From Prinsepia uniflora (lineage: Eukaryota > Streptophyta > Magnoliopsida > Rosales > Rosaceae), in contig CM064875.1 of the NCBI GenBank assembly GCA_032719365.1, positions 31,022,693 through 31,086,692 of the forward strand: a DNA stretch of 64,000 nt. The letters are read 5' to 3'. The position numbers and the translations under genes are program-made. This document shows, piece by piece, positions 1-10,129 of the stretch. Position 1 is the first letter of the stretch. Every line of letters starts with the position of its first letter. The notes beneath the pieces were generated by a model. That model was given only the letters and a program-made list of their open reading frames with translations, ran no database searches and had not been told where the DNA came from.

Positions 1-2201
1 ATATTATAATGAAACCATAACCATAAAATTACAATAATAATCGAAAGGAGAAACTAACATATCAGTTCACTGTAAAACCCAACCCAAATGATCTCACGGT
101 TCTAAGGCTACGCGTTGCCACTCAGGGTCTCACACTCGAGACTCTCTAGGTACATCAGCTCCCAGTATCCCGGTCACTGCCCGAGGTATATGAACATGCC
201 TTTCTGAGAGTAAGCAGCCCAAGGGGGGTCAACTCCACTCAGTCAGGGCCCCGTGACTACTCCAGGGTCCACCCAGGCCAACGACCCTCCCTGGAGGAGA
301 CAATATATACAGGTAGGAAAGTACAGTACAATAACAGTATAGTTTACCCTATGTCCCCCCGGACTTCCCTGACAAAATCCACATATAATCCAGACGGGTC
401 TCATGCCCAAAATATTGTAATAACAGATATAAATAGTTCATATAAGACTCATTGAAATCATAAGTGGACATAGTAAAACAGTTTATGCATGCAAGCCTTT
501 TATAAATCAAACAGCCCACTCACACTCGGTCCTTGCTGCTCAACGATCTCTAAAACCTGTATTAATATACCTGAGAGTTACTTAAGGACTCTATAACTTC
601 AATACCAAGACCCTAGAACAGATCCACCTCAAAAACGCATCCCGGGCACTATTCCCGAGTCTTCAAACCCCATTTTGACTAACCTAACGATCTCTGATCA
701 ACACGAAACCACCTCCATTGGATCCGTATTGTCGAAACCTTGAAAATGGTACCGACCCCACCAAAATCACTGTTCACACGCGCCCCCACGCTCCTGGTCA
801 ACACGTGGGTCAATGCTGCTACAGTACCGCTGACGTCAGCAGTGACGTCATGCTGACGTTAGCATGAAGTCATCACTGACACTTGTCAGGTGACACATGG
901 TATGTTCTGATTGGTCCCTGGTCTGACAATATCTGACAGGATGACGTCATCATGATGTCAGCATGATGACGTCATCATTGCTACAGTACGGGTCGACCCG
1001 TTTTACTGGAACCGGGTCGCCGTTGACCCACGGCTTGACCAGATTCCACCGTACGTTTCCGGCCACCATTTTCAACGGGGTTCATTCCTATGGGGTCATC
1101 TAGGTCTGTTCTATGGTTCTGTAACCTCAAAAATGGAAGAAAACTAGAAGAAACTCACCAGAGTTTGGATGAACTTCACGGCCAAAATCCGGTCGTCGTC
1201 TCCGGCTATCCTTGCCATCTCAGTCGTCCAAATCGGTCCCTATCACCTCGTCTCTGACCCTAGAGCATGTCCATAACCAAAGAATCGATTTCTAGCCGTT
1301 AAAATGGGTTGGTTCGAAACAGGGAATAGAAATGGGGCTCTCGGGTTTTGGGCCTTACCGTCGCCGTGTCGTCGCCGTAGCCTTCGCCGTCTGTTCAGTC
1401 GTGCTCCTGGGGTTCTCACGGTGTCAACTGGAGCTCCACTTGAGTCGAGGTGGTGAGAATGTGAGGTTTGCTTCTTGGACCCAATTCCTCTGTGTTTCGG
1501 GTCTGAGTTTTGCACGGGTTGTGTAGGGTAGGGGAAGGGTTGGTGGTCGCTGGTGGTGCACGATGGTGATTAGGAGGTGATGGTGGTGCTGTGGGTGGTT
1601 ATCTGGTGGTGTGAAGTTTGCTGGTTTGTGTGTTTGGATTGAGAGAAAATGGAAAGGAAGATGGGTTGCACGGTTTAGGAAAATGAGTGTGTGTGTGTGT
1701 GTGTGTGTGTGTTTTTCCCCAGAGAACATGATCGTGCATGAAGGAGAAAAAGCAGAAGGAAATGAAGGGCTGGGATTAGTTTGGGAAGAAATCCAATGGC
1801 TAGAATTAGATGAAGGCAAATAAATTAGTATAAAATGGACCAATAGGGTATAGAGTTGCTTTATTGGAATAGTGTTTACTTGGATGAGTGACACTTGTCA
1901 CTCATGCGCTGGTTTGATTTGAATCAGAGTTTGGCACGGATTCCCATAATTAATTAATATTTTATTCCGTTGTTCTCGGTTCGTAAATTCAACTAAAACG
2001 CTTCCGTGACCATAACTTCTTCATACGAACTCCGATTTCGGCGTGCCGTCTGCCTACGGATTCGTGACGTCCCGATCTACGTCATAGTCATGGGTCAAAG
2101 TCCAAATTATTTCCAGGGTCAAAAGTCAAAGTTTTCCCCCCTTAGGGGCAAAATAGTATTTTTACATTAAAATATTATTATTCCTGGTTCGGGTCGTTAC
2201 A
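1..2201 (-). mobile_element. LTR 'P', reverse orientation, left part outside window
   Basis: This is the 5' portion of a long LTR read on the minus strand. It ends at 2201 with the reverse complement of TGTAACGACCCG, the start shared by most LTRs here. The base after it begins GGTCT, and the matching uninterrupted interior of element Z near 33530 reads ...GGGTCTAG, so GGTCT is the expected target duplication; its left copy lies outside the window. On the minus strand it shows the palindrome at 1882-1907, a donor-like CTG|GTGAGT at 1158, and the GCCCACTCACA arm at 514-524. It could be a solo LTR or one end of a longer element. No gene is seen; ORFs in it are short and unsupported. Confidence 0.75.
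1687..1713. repeat. (GT)n microsatellite
   Basis: Uninterrupted GT dinucleotide run of about 13 units inside LTR P, followed by a short T tract. It lies in the U3-like part of the LTR, on the far side of the palindrome. Confidence 0.95.
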
Positions 2202-2782
2202 GGTCTAGTTACACACAGGTCGAGTGAAGTGTTGGTAAGTGTATACTCAGGTTGAGTGAGTTGGTGGTTAGTGTAACCACAAGGAAGTACAATGTCAGTT
2301 TTCGACTGACAACTGTCAAGTGATGACAGTTTGTCGGATGTTTCATCGTGGATCGGTGAGTGAGATGTGGTAACTCCCTGTGGGAGCAGACGTCAGGATA
2401 GATTGGTAATTAAAGAAGGAACTGTCGAGTTGTTTGTGTCAGCGAAATGGTAGATCTGACAAGTGGTTAGCTCATAGGATACTCAGGGCTCTCTGATACT
2501 GACAAGTGGTGTCAATTTGGAACATACGATTACTGTCATTCTACGTGGTCGAATGTAGTCGATGCGACGTGAGTATTAGTGGAACGTCTAGGTGCAGACA
2601 AGTTTTGTGTTGACTAGTGGGTGTACTAGTGTACACGTGTTATAAGATCAAATTATTTCCACGAGGTAGTTGTGGAATCAGGATAGTTGAAATTTCGAGA
2701 ACGAAACTAATTAAGGAGGGAAGAACGGTTGAAATTAGGTCGGTTGGAATTTCGAAGACGAAATTAATTAAGAAGGGAAGGT
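2202..2782 (+). mobile_element. 3' end of the interior of LARD element X
   Basis: Non-coding. It is collinear with the end of the interior of element Z (about 33530-34070), sharing the CTAGTTACAC start, the GTGGTTA-GTG-TAACCAC hairpin and the repeated 'TTTCGA(G/A)GACGAAATTAATTAA' ending. It ends in a purine-rich tract at about 2770-2781, directly before the TG of an LTR, so it is the polypurine tract side of X. The stretch holds no ORF with a recognisable domain. Confidence 0.8.
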
Positions 2783-2839
2783 TGTAACGACCCGTCCCGA
2801 ATTTCGGGATTAAATTAGTGATTAATCCTGATTAGTGAG

Positions 2840-3327
2840 TGTTGACACCATCTCTGACCAGACCCACTAGGCCGTATACTTAAAGCCCAGACTCCGTTCA
2901 AGGCCCAAAACTACCATACTTACACAGCCCTAACACCGGGCCCAATGCGCGATGCCAAGTGGAGGTCTATCCACCCTCGATTTATGTAACACGTGTTAGC
3001 ACGTAAATCGAGGAGTATTTTTCCCACATCGGAACTTTAGGAATTAAACATCCCACCTACCCTTACATAAGGGGTACAAATTTCCTAATAAATGTAACTA
3101 ATATTTACTATTCACAATTACTCTACCAAACTTATCGTTTACTATTTCCTCTTACAAACAAAGTAACTGACTTGACCGTCGGAGAACCTTAGACTGGCAC
3201 CACACCGGTGCCCGTACTAACGGAGAACCCACGTTCCTTTTAAGTTGACAGGTTACGAGGGAGGACACTCGTCATTCGGTGATTGGGCAACGAGTAATCG
3301 ACAGTTGGAACATTTCACGCTTCAACA
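2840..3327 (+). repeat. Tat element 5' LTR
   Basis: Starts TGTTGACACC and ends CTTCAACA just before the primer site. It matches 13553-13979 plus 16830-16889 along its full length. Contains TATAAG-free AT-rich stretches near 3080-3110 and the palindrome-like CACGTGTTAGCACGTAAATCG segment in two halves; I do not see a convincing TATA box. Confidence 0.9.
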
Positions 3328-3329
3328 GT

Positions 3330-3347
3330 TTGGCACTGTCTGTGGGA
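3330..3347 (+). promoter_or_regulatory. Primer-binding site, Tat element
   Basis: TTTGGCACTGTCTGTGGG lies two bases after the LTR. It resembles the TGGCGCCGTCTGTGGGAA-type site common in Tat-lineage elements, with C-to-T or G-to-A type changes in the GGCGCC core. It would prime minus-strand synthesis from a host tRNA 3' end; I cannot assign the tRNA with certainty. Confidence 0.7.
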
Positions 3348-3487
3348 AACTGACTAAGTTTATCGACGCTCAATCAGACCGAGTTAAGACTCATCCACTT
3401 ATTACACCGAGAGAACACTCATCAACACTGAACATGTAGGGAGAACACGATCTCAGCGAGATCACACCCGGGCAAGGCCCCAGAACA

Positions 3488-4542
3488 ATGAGAGACCCCT
3501 ATCCTAACTTTTTACAGATAATCGAGAGACTCCAGAGCGACATGGCCAAGGTCAAAACTAAGGGTACCCAGGCCGATTCGAGATGCCAAGCACTCGCCGA
3601 TCTGTACACGGAGGTGGTGAACAGCTACGGGTCGCACAGACAAAACTCGCTGCACAACGAGCTCGCGTCAGTAAGGATGAGGCCGACAAGGTGGTGGCCG
3701 AGTGCGCCGAGCGTGCTGAAACAAATCGTCGACTGGCGGGAAAAGAAAAAGAGCACACGGCCACCGAGCCACATAAGGGTAGGTCAGCGGATACCGAGCC
3801 AAGCAAGAAACACACTCGGATGTTGATCATCCCCGGCAGCCAGCCCGGCGACACCAGGATTTACGGGGATGCCCGCGACGCCCTTAGTGAGGGAGGAGGA
3901 CGCAATCAGTCGGTCAATGACCACCAGTCACGCCGACCCGACCCTCGTCTAGAGGTCAAAAAGGGACATCACCACCGAGCACACATCACCGCTCGGTGGT
4001 CCCATCCAGGCGACAGCAGCGGAACGTTTTCTACGGGAGACCCCATCCCCGTCACCGACTCATCCCTGGAGGCCGAGAGCACAGCCAAATCGGCTCGGTA
4101 GCTGGGCAAGAGGACCGACCGCTCGCACCAAGAGAGACAAACATCGAGGTCCTCTCGCGATGACATCGAGCGGTCAACCAGTCTAGGCCTTGCGTACCGT
4201 CCACCTGAACCAACCCGCCGGCGGAGCACCGAACGGTCAGGGCAGGGCGGCCGATAGAACGATAAACCTCAAGAACCACCCCGCCCGAGGGATACCGAGT
4301 GTTCAAGTCTGGTCAGTAACATGGGAATTGGATCCCGAAACATGCCCAACCGAAGGGACACTGATCTGTCAATACAGGTCGGTCGGGGGGGAATTGGCTT
4401 ATAGAGTCCGTCGAGCGGGAGAGACGCCGACCAGTCATATCAAGTCGGGCACGACCGGGCACCCGGGGATACTCCGTGGGCTGAACCAAAAAATCGAGGG
4501 GCCAGGTAGCAATCAAGAACCAACTCGCTCGTCCAGCACCTC
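3488..4542 (+). pseudogene. gag: Tat gag N-terminal and linker region, frameshifted
   Basis: The first ATG after the leader (3488) opens a frame with a helical start. At about residue 45 (near 3620-3640) the coiled-coil-like, Ala/Glu/Arg-rich reading moves to the frame seen from 3583 to a stop at 4101. From there to 4542 the sequence is Pro/Arg/Gly/Thr-rich in several frames, with no frame I can defend. In Tat elements this part of Gag is poorly conserved and often disordered. At least one frameshift and one stop are needed to explain it. The homology here is weak; assignment rests mostly on position upstream of the clear Gag core. Confidence 0.55.
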
Positions 4543-5456
4543 ATGGACCGAGTTCGGACACTTGAGGCCGGGACAGCTCGGGCAGTAAGACCCGCCTGGT
4601 CAAAAACCAGCCCGGGCCCTTTTACAGAAAGAATCAACCAGTTCAAGATCAACCACGAGATAAAGCCCTTAAAAATCCCTCTTTACACCGAGAAGGACGA
4701 CCCGTGGAACCACATGAACAATTTCTACTCAGCCATCGCCCTTAAAAACCTCGCGGATGAGGAACAGTGCCTCATCTTCAGTTCCACACTGACCGAAGCG
4801 GCGATCGATTGGTTCTACAAGTTGGAATCCGGGTCCATCGACTATTTTGAACAGCTCACCTCCACCTTCATGAACCAGTTCATGATTCAGACCGATCGAT
4901 TATCCTTGGCCGAAGACCTTTTCCAGCTTAAACAAGGTGAACACGAATCACTGCAGCAGTACGCCGCAAGGTTCAGTCACGAATACTCCTGGTGCACGAA
5001 GATGGACAACCGAGCAGCTTTTACGGCCTTCAAGGGTGGCCTCTGGGACTCCCCCTTCAGGCACGCAGCTCACACCCAAGGTTGGACAACTTACAATGAA
5101 ATCATGAAACAGGCGGTGGTCCACGCCAAGGCTGAAGCACTGGGCCAAAAGTCCAACGCCGCTAATGTCTATCAACCTCCCCGGGCCGACTCGGTAAAAA
5201 CATACATACCGAGCATCCCGGAAGAGCAAGGCTCAGCGTAGCGCCCACAGGAGCAGGGGCAACAGAGCTATGGGGGAAAACAGAAAGACTACCCCGATAG
5301 CAACAACCTGTACGGCCCCGGAAAGAAGGGTAAGAACCCGAATAACCAAGAAAGACAGCAGGGGGGCGGTCAAACAACGGGGAAAAATGAGTTCCTTGGT
5401 ACAAATACTAGACCTACACCATCCTCAATACTCCCTATGAGAAGGTCCTCCTCAAC
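4543..5456 (+). pseudogene. gag: Tat gag core (retrotransposon gag domain)
   Basis: The 4543-5241 frame gives a typical plant retrotransposon capsid-like domain (Retrotrans_gag type): a PFT...P.K.P.Y motif, then DPW.H...F, the 'TL...A..WF..L...SI..F..L...F...F' signature, and 'Q...ESL..Y..RF'. It forms the structural shell and binds the genomic RNA. A TAG at 5239-5241 interrupts it, after which the same frame continues into a Gly/Gln/Asn/Lys-rich linker to about 5400; a frameshift then joins it to the zinc-knuckle-like part downstream. The start at 4543 is only the first ATG in an open stretch, not a known translation start. Confidence 0.8.
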
Positions 5457-5819
5457 GTGGAGTATATGATCCCGAAGTCTACTTGGGCGCCGGCAAAGGG
5501 CAAGCTTGGCAACGACATAGGAATTTACTGCCAATACCACAAGTACAATGACCATAGCATTGACCAATGCATTCCATTCCGGGATCTGGTGGCAGCTCTG
5601 GCCCGCGATGGGAAGATCAACCAATTTCTCCAGCACGCACCACCTCCACCTTGCAACCTACAGATCAACACGATCTCCGGAGGGCCATCCATTTCTTGCC
5701 TACTCACTTCCAACCGGGCGAAGAAGAACTTTCTACGGGCCAGCAAACAGACTCACTAGCTCTTCAGCATCGAAGAGGGAAGAGCCAAGAAAAAAAACCG
5801 AATCGAGTGGGAGCCCATC
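5410..5819 (+). pseudogene. gag: Tat gag C-terminus with Cys/His cluster
   Basis: In the frame open from about 5410 to 5759 there is a PYEKVL segment, then a C-x2-H ... H-x4-C cluster (YCQYHKYNDHSIDQC, near 5528-5572) followed by 'FRDLVAALARDGKINQFL'. This is the standard end of Tat Gag, where a zinc-knuckle-like cluster is followed by an amphipathic helix. 'INTISGG' near 5666 is the usual lead-in to the protease. A TAG at 5757-5759 interrupts the frame; the same frame continues into protease at 5820, so gag and pol were probably one open frame originally. Confidence 0.75.
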
Positions 5820-6818
5820 ATGTTTTCAGAAGAGGAGGAGCGCGAGATCGTCTATCCTTACGACGACCCCATTGTCGTTATGGCTGAGATATCCAACTTC
5901 GACGTACAGCGGGTGATGGTCGACACTGGAGGCTCGGTCAACGTCCTCTTCATGCCAGCTTTCAAGCAATTGGGCATCCCAAAAGCGAGTCTAGACCGCT
6001 CACCTACGCCGTTCTTAGGTTTCACTGGGGACTCCATCGTCCCGTATGGAACGGTCACCCTCCCCCTTTCCCTCAGAACACATCCGCTGAGGGCAACCGT
6101 GCTAGCACCCTTCTTAGTCGTGGACTGCCCCGTGGCCTACAACGCCATTCTCGGGCAGGGAATACTTAACCAAATGAAGGCAGTCATCTCCACCCACCTG
6201 TTTCTGGTAAAATTCCAAACCCCTATTGGGATTGGCCAAGTCAAAGGAGACCAAATGGCTACAAGAGCGTGCAACTTTGTCACCCCAATTCAGCCACCGA
6301 AGGAAACCATGGTGGTAAAAGAATCCGCATTCGAGGCTGACCCCGTCAACCCTCAGGACGCACAGAGAATACAAGATGTGCTAATTGAAAATCATCGGGA
6401 CCACTCAGCAACACCACATCCGCAGCTTATTGAGGATGTTGAAGAGATAGTACTCTCCCATAACTTTGCAGACCGAAAGGTAAAGATTGGGACAACTCTT
6501 TTGCCGGACCTACGCTCACAGCTGATTCATTTTTTAAGAGACAACTCTGAGGTCTTCACCTGGTCCTACGCCGACATGCCCGGCATCTCCACTGACGTTA
6601 TCTGTCACCGACTCAGTATCGATCCTGCCTACAAGCCTGTCGAACGGAAACGTCCCCTCTATGATGTAGAGAGGACCGAGGCTATGAAGGCAGAAATCGT
6701 CAAACTCACCACCAATCACTTTGTTCAGAAAGCCGTCTATGCTGCCTGGGTAGCCAACATTGTACTCGTCAAGAAACCCTCGGGGGCATGGCGAATGTAC
6801 TCGTCAAGAAACCCTCGG
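5820..6818 (+). pseudogene. pol: Tat protease and N-terminal part of reverse transcriptase
   Basis: The frame 5820-6881 holds an aspartic protease: 'VMVDTGGSVNVLF' near 5913-5950 carries the catalytic Asp-Thr-Gly (family members usually have DTGSS), and 'AILGQGILNQMKAVIS' is the ILGR-like flap-distal motif. From about 6530 it runs into RT: 'FTWSYADMPGI', 'HRLSIDP', 'VLVKKPSGAWRM'. RT reading stops at about 6795, where family members continue with the CxDFxxLN motif and then the YxDD catalytic centre. Both are absent. The last residues of this ORF (to 6881) are out of phase with what follows and are not RT. Confidence 0.85.
6761..6818 (+). repeat. 23-bp direct duplication at the RT deletion junction
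   Basis: Positions 6761-6783 and 6796-6818 are identical (23 bp, starting TGTACTCGTC and ending CCCTCGG), separated by 12 bases. The first copy encodes normal RT sequence; the second sits exactly where RT sequence breaks off and distal RT/RNase H sequence resumes in another frame. It looks like filler copied from the flank during repair of a break that removed the RT core. Confidence 0.9.
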
Positions 6819-7338
6819 CCCGGTCGCAGCCCTTACATGCTTCATCTCCAAAGCCACCGACAAGTGCGTGCCTTTCTTTAAAGCCCTAAAGAGCAAGTCC
6901 AAACACATTACCTGGACGAAGGAGTGCACTAAGACTTTCACTGAGCTCAAGGAATACATGGGCAGAGCAACGTTATTGGCGAGACCTGACATCGGGGAAA
7001 CCCTTTACATGTACCTATTTGTCTCCGCTTCTGCAGTCAGTTCGGTACTAGTTAAGCGCAAGGATGGTGCTGAGCACCCGGTGTACTACGTCAGCAAGGC
7101 TTTACAGGACACCGAGACGAGATACTCTAACCTCGAGAAGCTCGCCTTCGCCCTCATCATGTCCTCTAGAAAGCTCAGGCCATACTTCTAGGCTTTTTCC
7201 ATAATTGTGATGACCGACAGACCACTCCGGTAAGTACTCCAGAAGCCCGAAACATCAGGGTGATTACTCAAGTGGGTAATAGAACTCAGCGAGTTCGACA
7301 TCACCTTCACTCCCGGCACCACCGAGAAGGGGCATGTC
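6819..7338 (+). pseudogene. pol: Tat RT thumb/connection and first (gypsy-type) RNase H remnant
   Basis: In the frame open to 7191: 'FISKATDKCVPFFKALK', 'WTKECTKTFTELKEYM', 'GETLYMYLFVSASAVSSVLV', 'PVYYVSKALQDTETRY', 'EKLAFALIMSSRKLRPYF'. This is the stretch after the RT palm in Tat elements, including the degenerate first RNase H. The conserved His-rich end 'TD.PLR...PE.SG...KWVIELSEFDI.F.PGTT' continues to about 7338 but is broken by TAG at 7189, a TAA near 7231 and a TGA near 7260. Non-functional. Confidence 0.8.
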
Positions 7339-7869
7339 GTGGCAGACTTCATTTCTGAATTCTCCTACGTTCTAGCGGTGGCCACACATGAGGTCACACC
7401 ATCTTCTCCTCTATCCATAACACATATTTTGGATGAGGAGAGCCCCCAGATCGACCCTGCTCAGCCGACTTGGCTCCTCAAAGTCGACGGGTCGGCCTGC
7501 CACAATGGATCCGGAGCCGGACTTGTCCTCACCACACCAGACAAGATCCGAATGGAATACGCCCTTCGTTTTCAATTCAAGGCCTCCAACAATGCCGCAG
7601 AATATGAGGCCCTCCTTGCAGGACTCCGACTCACCAAGACCATGGAGGCAAAACAAATCAAAATCTTCAGCGATTCACAGCTTATCGTCAACCAGATCAA
7701 CAACGAGTATGAGGCCAAAGACTTTTCCATGGCAGCATACAGAGCATTGGAAAAGTCTCTTCTCTATGGTTTCCATAGTTATGCTATCACTCGGATTCCA
7801 CGCTCCGAAAATAGCCACGCTGATGCTCTAACCCGGCTTGCATCCTCCCTCGATGAGAAACAGAGTTGA
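7339..7869 (+). pseudogene. pol: Tat second RNase H (archaeal-type) domain
   Basis: An open 176-codon segment. It shows 'LLKVDGSACHNGSGAGLVL', 'ALRFQFKASNNAAEYEALLAGLRL', 'IKIFSDSQLIVNQI' and 'IPRSENSHADALTRLA', with the catalytic Asp (VDGS), Glu (AEYEA), Asp (SDSQ) and distal Asp (ADAL) all present. A second, archaeal-like RNase H after a degraded first one is a known hallmark of Tat elements; it degrades the RNA strand of the RNA-DNA hybrid during reverse transcription. Locally intact, but it belongs to a polyprotein that is broken on both sides. The frame ends at TGA 7867-7869. Confidence 0.85.
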
Positions 7870-8322
7870 AATGTACTGGTCGAAATTCTTGATCACCCCA
7901 GCACACAATGCCTCGTGGTCTGTGCAATCAACACTAATGGCACGTGGATGACACCCCTGCAGAGATTCCTCACAAACAGAACTCCCCCTTCCGACAAGAT
8001 CGAGGCCAAAAACGTCCGGAGACAGGCAGCCCGGTATACACTCATCAACGGCCAACTCTACAAGCGGGGTTTTACTCTGCCTCTCCTAAAGTGTCTCATC
8101 CCAGAGACAGGCAGAGCCATTCTGGAAGAAATACATGGCAGTATTTGCGGAAATCACTCTGGACCGCGGTCATTGGCCCATAAAGCCTTCAGACAGGGTT
8201 TCTACTGGCCTACTATGGATGGAGATGCAGCAGAGCTGACCAAATGGTGCTATAAGTGGCAACGGTTCGCCCCTCTCCTTCACTTACCTCCAGAGAACCT
8301 CACACCCATGATCAGCCCCTAG
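7870..8322 (+). pseudogene. pol: Tat integrase N-terminal zinc-binding region
   Basis: Shows 'IHGSICGNHSG...HKAFRQGFYWPTM' then 'ELTKWCYKWQRFAP'. The His-His of the HHCC zinc finger and the first Cys are present, but the second Cys of the C-x2-C is Trp (TGC/TGT to TGG). The frame stops at TAG 8320-8322. The HHCC domain helps integrase form multimers on the LTR ends; loss of one ligand should weaken folding. Confidence 0.8.
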
Positions 8323-8865
8323 CCCTTCTCACTGTGAGGACTTAACTTAATCGGGAAAATGCTAGTAGGGAAGGGTAAGACAGAGTATGCGGTGGTAGTA
8401 GTGGACTACTTCACCAAGTGGTTAGAGGCAAAAGCTTTGGCTTCCATCACCACGGCCCAGATTGAAACGTTCATCTTCCAGAACATTATTTTTCGTTTCA
8501 GTCTCCCGCACACAATTGTCACAGAAAACGGCAAGAAATTCGACAACGCACGCTTCCGTGCCTTTTGTGGCAGACACAATATCCGTCTCTGCTTCGCTTC
8601 ACCAGCTCACCCTCAATCCAATGGACAGGTAGAAGCCATCAACAAAATCATCAAGCACACACTGAAAACGCGGCTAGATGAGGCCAAGGGCAAGTGGTCC
8701 GAAATTCTCCCCAACGCGCTCTGGTCATATCGGACTTCCTACCGTACATCTACAAACGAAACCCCTTTCTCGCTGACCTTCGAAATAGAAGCAGTCATCC
8801 CTGCTGAACTGAACGAAGCTTCTTACCGAGTATCGACCTATGAACTTGAGCAAAATAACCATTAG
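8323..8865 (+). pseudogene. pol: Tat integrase catalytic core, active-site residues changed
   Basis: Core of the DDE integrase. The first catalytic motif, normally WG(I/M)D(L/I)xG, reads stop-G-L-N-L-I-G: Trp is TGA and Asp is Asn (AAC), both explained by G-to-A change. The second, normally VTDNG, reads VTENG. The Glu of 'HPQSNGQVEAIN' is kept. 'NALWSYRTSYRTSTNETPF' is the standard end of the core. Open from about 8350 to TAG 8863. Two altered acidic residues predict a catalytically dead enzyme. Confidence 0.85.
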
Positions 8866-9180
8866 CTTGCACTCAGTCTCGATCTCATTGAAGAACAAAT
8901 GGAGCAGGCTAACCTCAGAAACATTGCCTACAAACAGCGGCTCTGCAATTACCATAACGCCAGAGTAAACAACCGGGATTTTTAGGAAGGAGACTGGGTC
9001 CTTCGGAAAGTCAGCCTCGCCACTAAGGACAGCTCAGCTGGGACTCCCGGCCCAAATTGGGAAGGTCCATATCGGGTTACAAGAATCTACCGGCCCGACA
9101 CTTATGAATTGGAAGACCCAAGTGGGCGAAAACTGGGCCACCCATGGAATGCCGACCACCTGAAGAAGTACTTCATTTAA
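8866..9180 (+). pseudogene. pol: Tat integrase C-terminal region and end of pol
   Basis: Continues the integrase frame after a TAG: 'LIEEQMEQANLRN', 'YHNARVN', a second TAG near 8983, then 'GDWVLRKV', 'GPNWEGPYRVTRIYRPDTYELEDPSG' and the terminal 'HPWNADHLKKYF', ending at TAA 9178-9180. 'NWEGPY.V....G.Y.L....G......WN..HLK.Y' is the usual C-terminus of Tat Pol. No chromodomain, as expected for the lineage. Confidence 0.85.
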
Positions 9181-9289
9181 ACATTATATTTTTTCTTCAT
9201 CTTATAACTTGCTGTAATATTTTGATTACGACGCTTGTTATTTATTAACTCTTCCATTTACTCAGCATTTGTAACATAAAACATCATGA
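9181..9289. other. Short AT-rich spacer after pol
   Basis: T-rich stretch between the pol stop and the tandem repeat. Nothing else recognised. Confidence 0.6.
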
Positions 9290-10000
9290 CTGAAACACAC
9301 GAGTCGGGGTTCGGTATTACTCGGCCTACACCCCAACACTTGCTATTTTGACTTAAACTTCCGAGTCGGTGTACAACCTTACTCGGCTTACGCCAACACT
9401 TAGACTCAAACACACCAGTCGGGGTTCGGTCTTACTCGGCCTACAGCCCAACACTTGCTATTTTGACTCAAACTTTCGAGTCGGTGTACAGCCTTACTCG
9501 GCTTACACCAACACTTAGACTCAAACACACGAGTCGGGGTTCAGTTTTACTTGGCCTACACCCCAACACTTGCTATTTTGACTCAAACTTTCGAGTCGGT
9601 GTACAGCCTTACTCGTCTTACACCAACACTTAGACTCAAACACACGAGTCGGGGTTCGGTTTTACTCGGCCTACACCCCAACACTTGCTATTTTTGACTC
9701 AAACTTTCGAGTCGGTGTACAATCTTACTCGGCTTACACCAACACCTAGACTCAAACATACGAGTCGTGGTTCGGTCTTACTCGTCATACACCCCAACAC
9801 TAGTTATTTTGACTCAAACATTCGAGTTGGTGTACAACCTTACTTGGCTTACACCAACACTTGGACTCAAACATACGAGTCGGGTTCGGTCTTACTCGGC
9901 CCACACCCCAATACTTGGCATTTTTAGACTCAAACATTAGATTCAGTGTAAAGCCTTACTCGGTTTACACCAACACTCAGACAAAAAGGAAAAGTCACAC
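9290..10000 (+). repeat. 115-bp tandem repeat (about 6 copies) in Tat element
   Basis: The marker GAGTCGGGG(T)TTCGG recurs with GTC at 9303, 9418, 9533, 9648, 9764 and 9879, giving spacings of 115, 115, 115, 116 and 115 bp. Each unit is two related halves of about 57 bp: one with GAGTCGGGGTTCGG ... CTACACCCCAACAC, one with CGAGTCGGTGTACA ... TTACACCAACAC. Each half pairs GAGTCGG with a downstream ACTCGGC-type sequence. The last partial unit is more diverged. Tandem repeats between pol and the 3' LTR are known in Tat elements. It lies just 3' of the antisense ORF, so it could also form its 3' end region. Confidence 0.92.
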
Positions 10001-10129
10001 AATTACTCGGTCTACAACTCTTGTTCGATAGTTCAACTCAGATTTCATTAACTGGGCAGACCATTAAGTTCAGTCTGCAAGAACATTACAAAATTGGAAT
10101 AGATCTAAACAATTAAAAGGGTATCCTAA
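10001..10129. other. Spacer between tandem repeat and antisense ORF
   Basis: No gene or repeat recognised; presumed 3' untranslated sequence for the antisense ORF. Confidence 0.4.

Noticed and set aside
1424..1894. 156-codon minus-strand ORF in LTR P
   Set aside because: Contains the translated GT microsatellite (His/Thr run) and no recognisable domain; LTR sequence.
4190..4588. 132-codon ORF as a separate Tat gene
   Set aside because: No domain; it overlaps the frameshifted gag linker in another frame.
9290..10000. Regularly spaced repeats resembling a CRISPR array
   Set aside because: Units are contiguous 115-bp tandem repeats without unique spacers, inside a plant retrotransposon.
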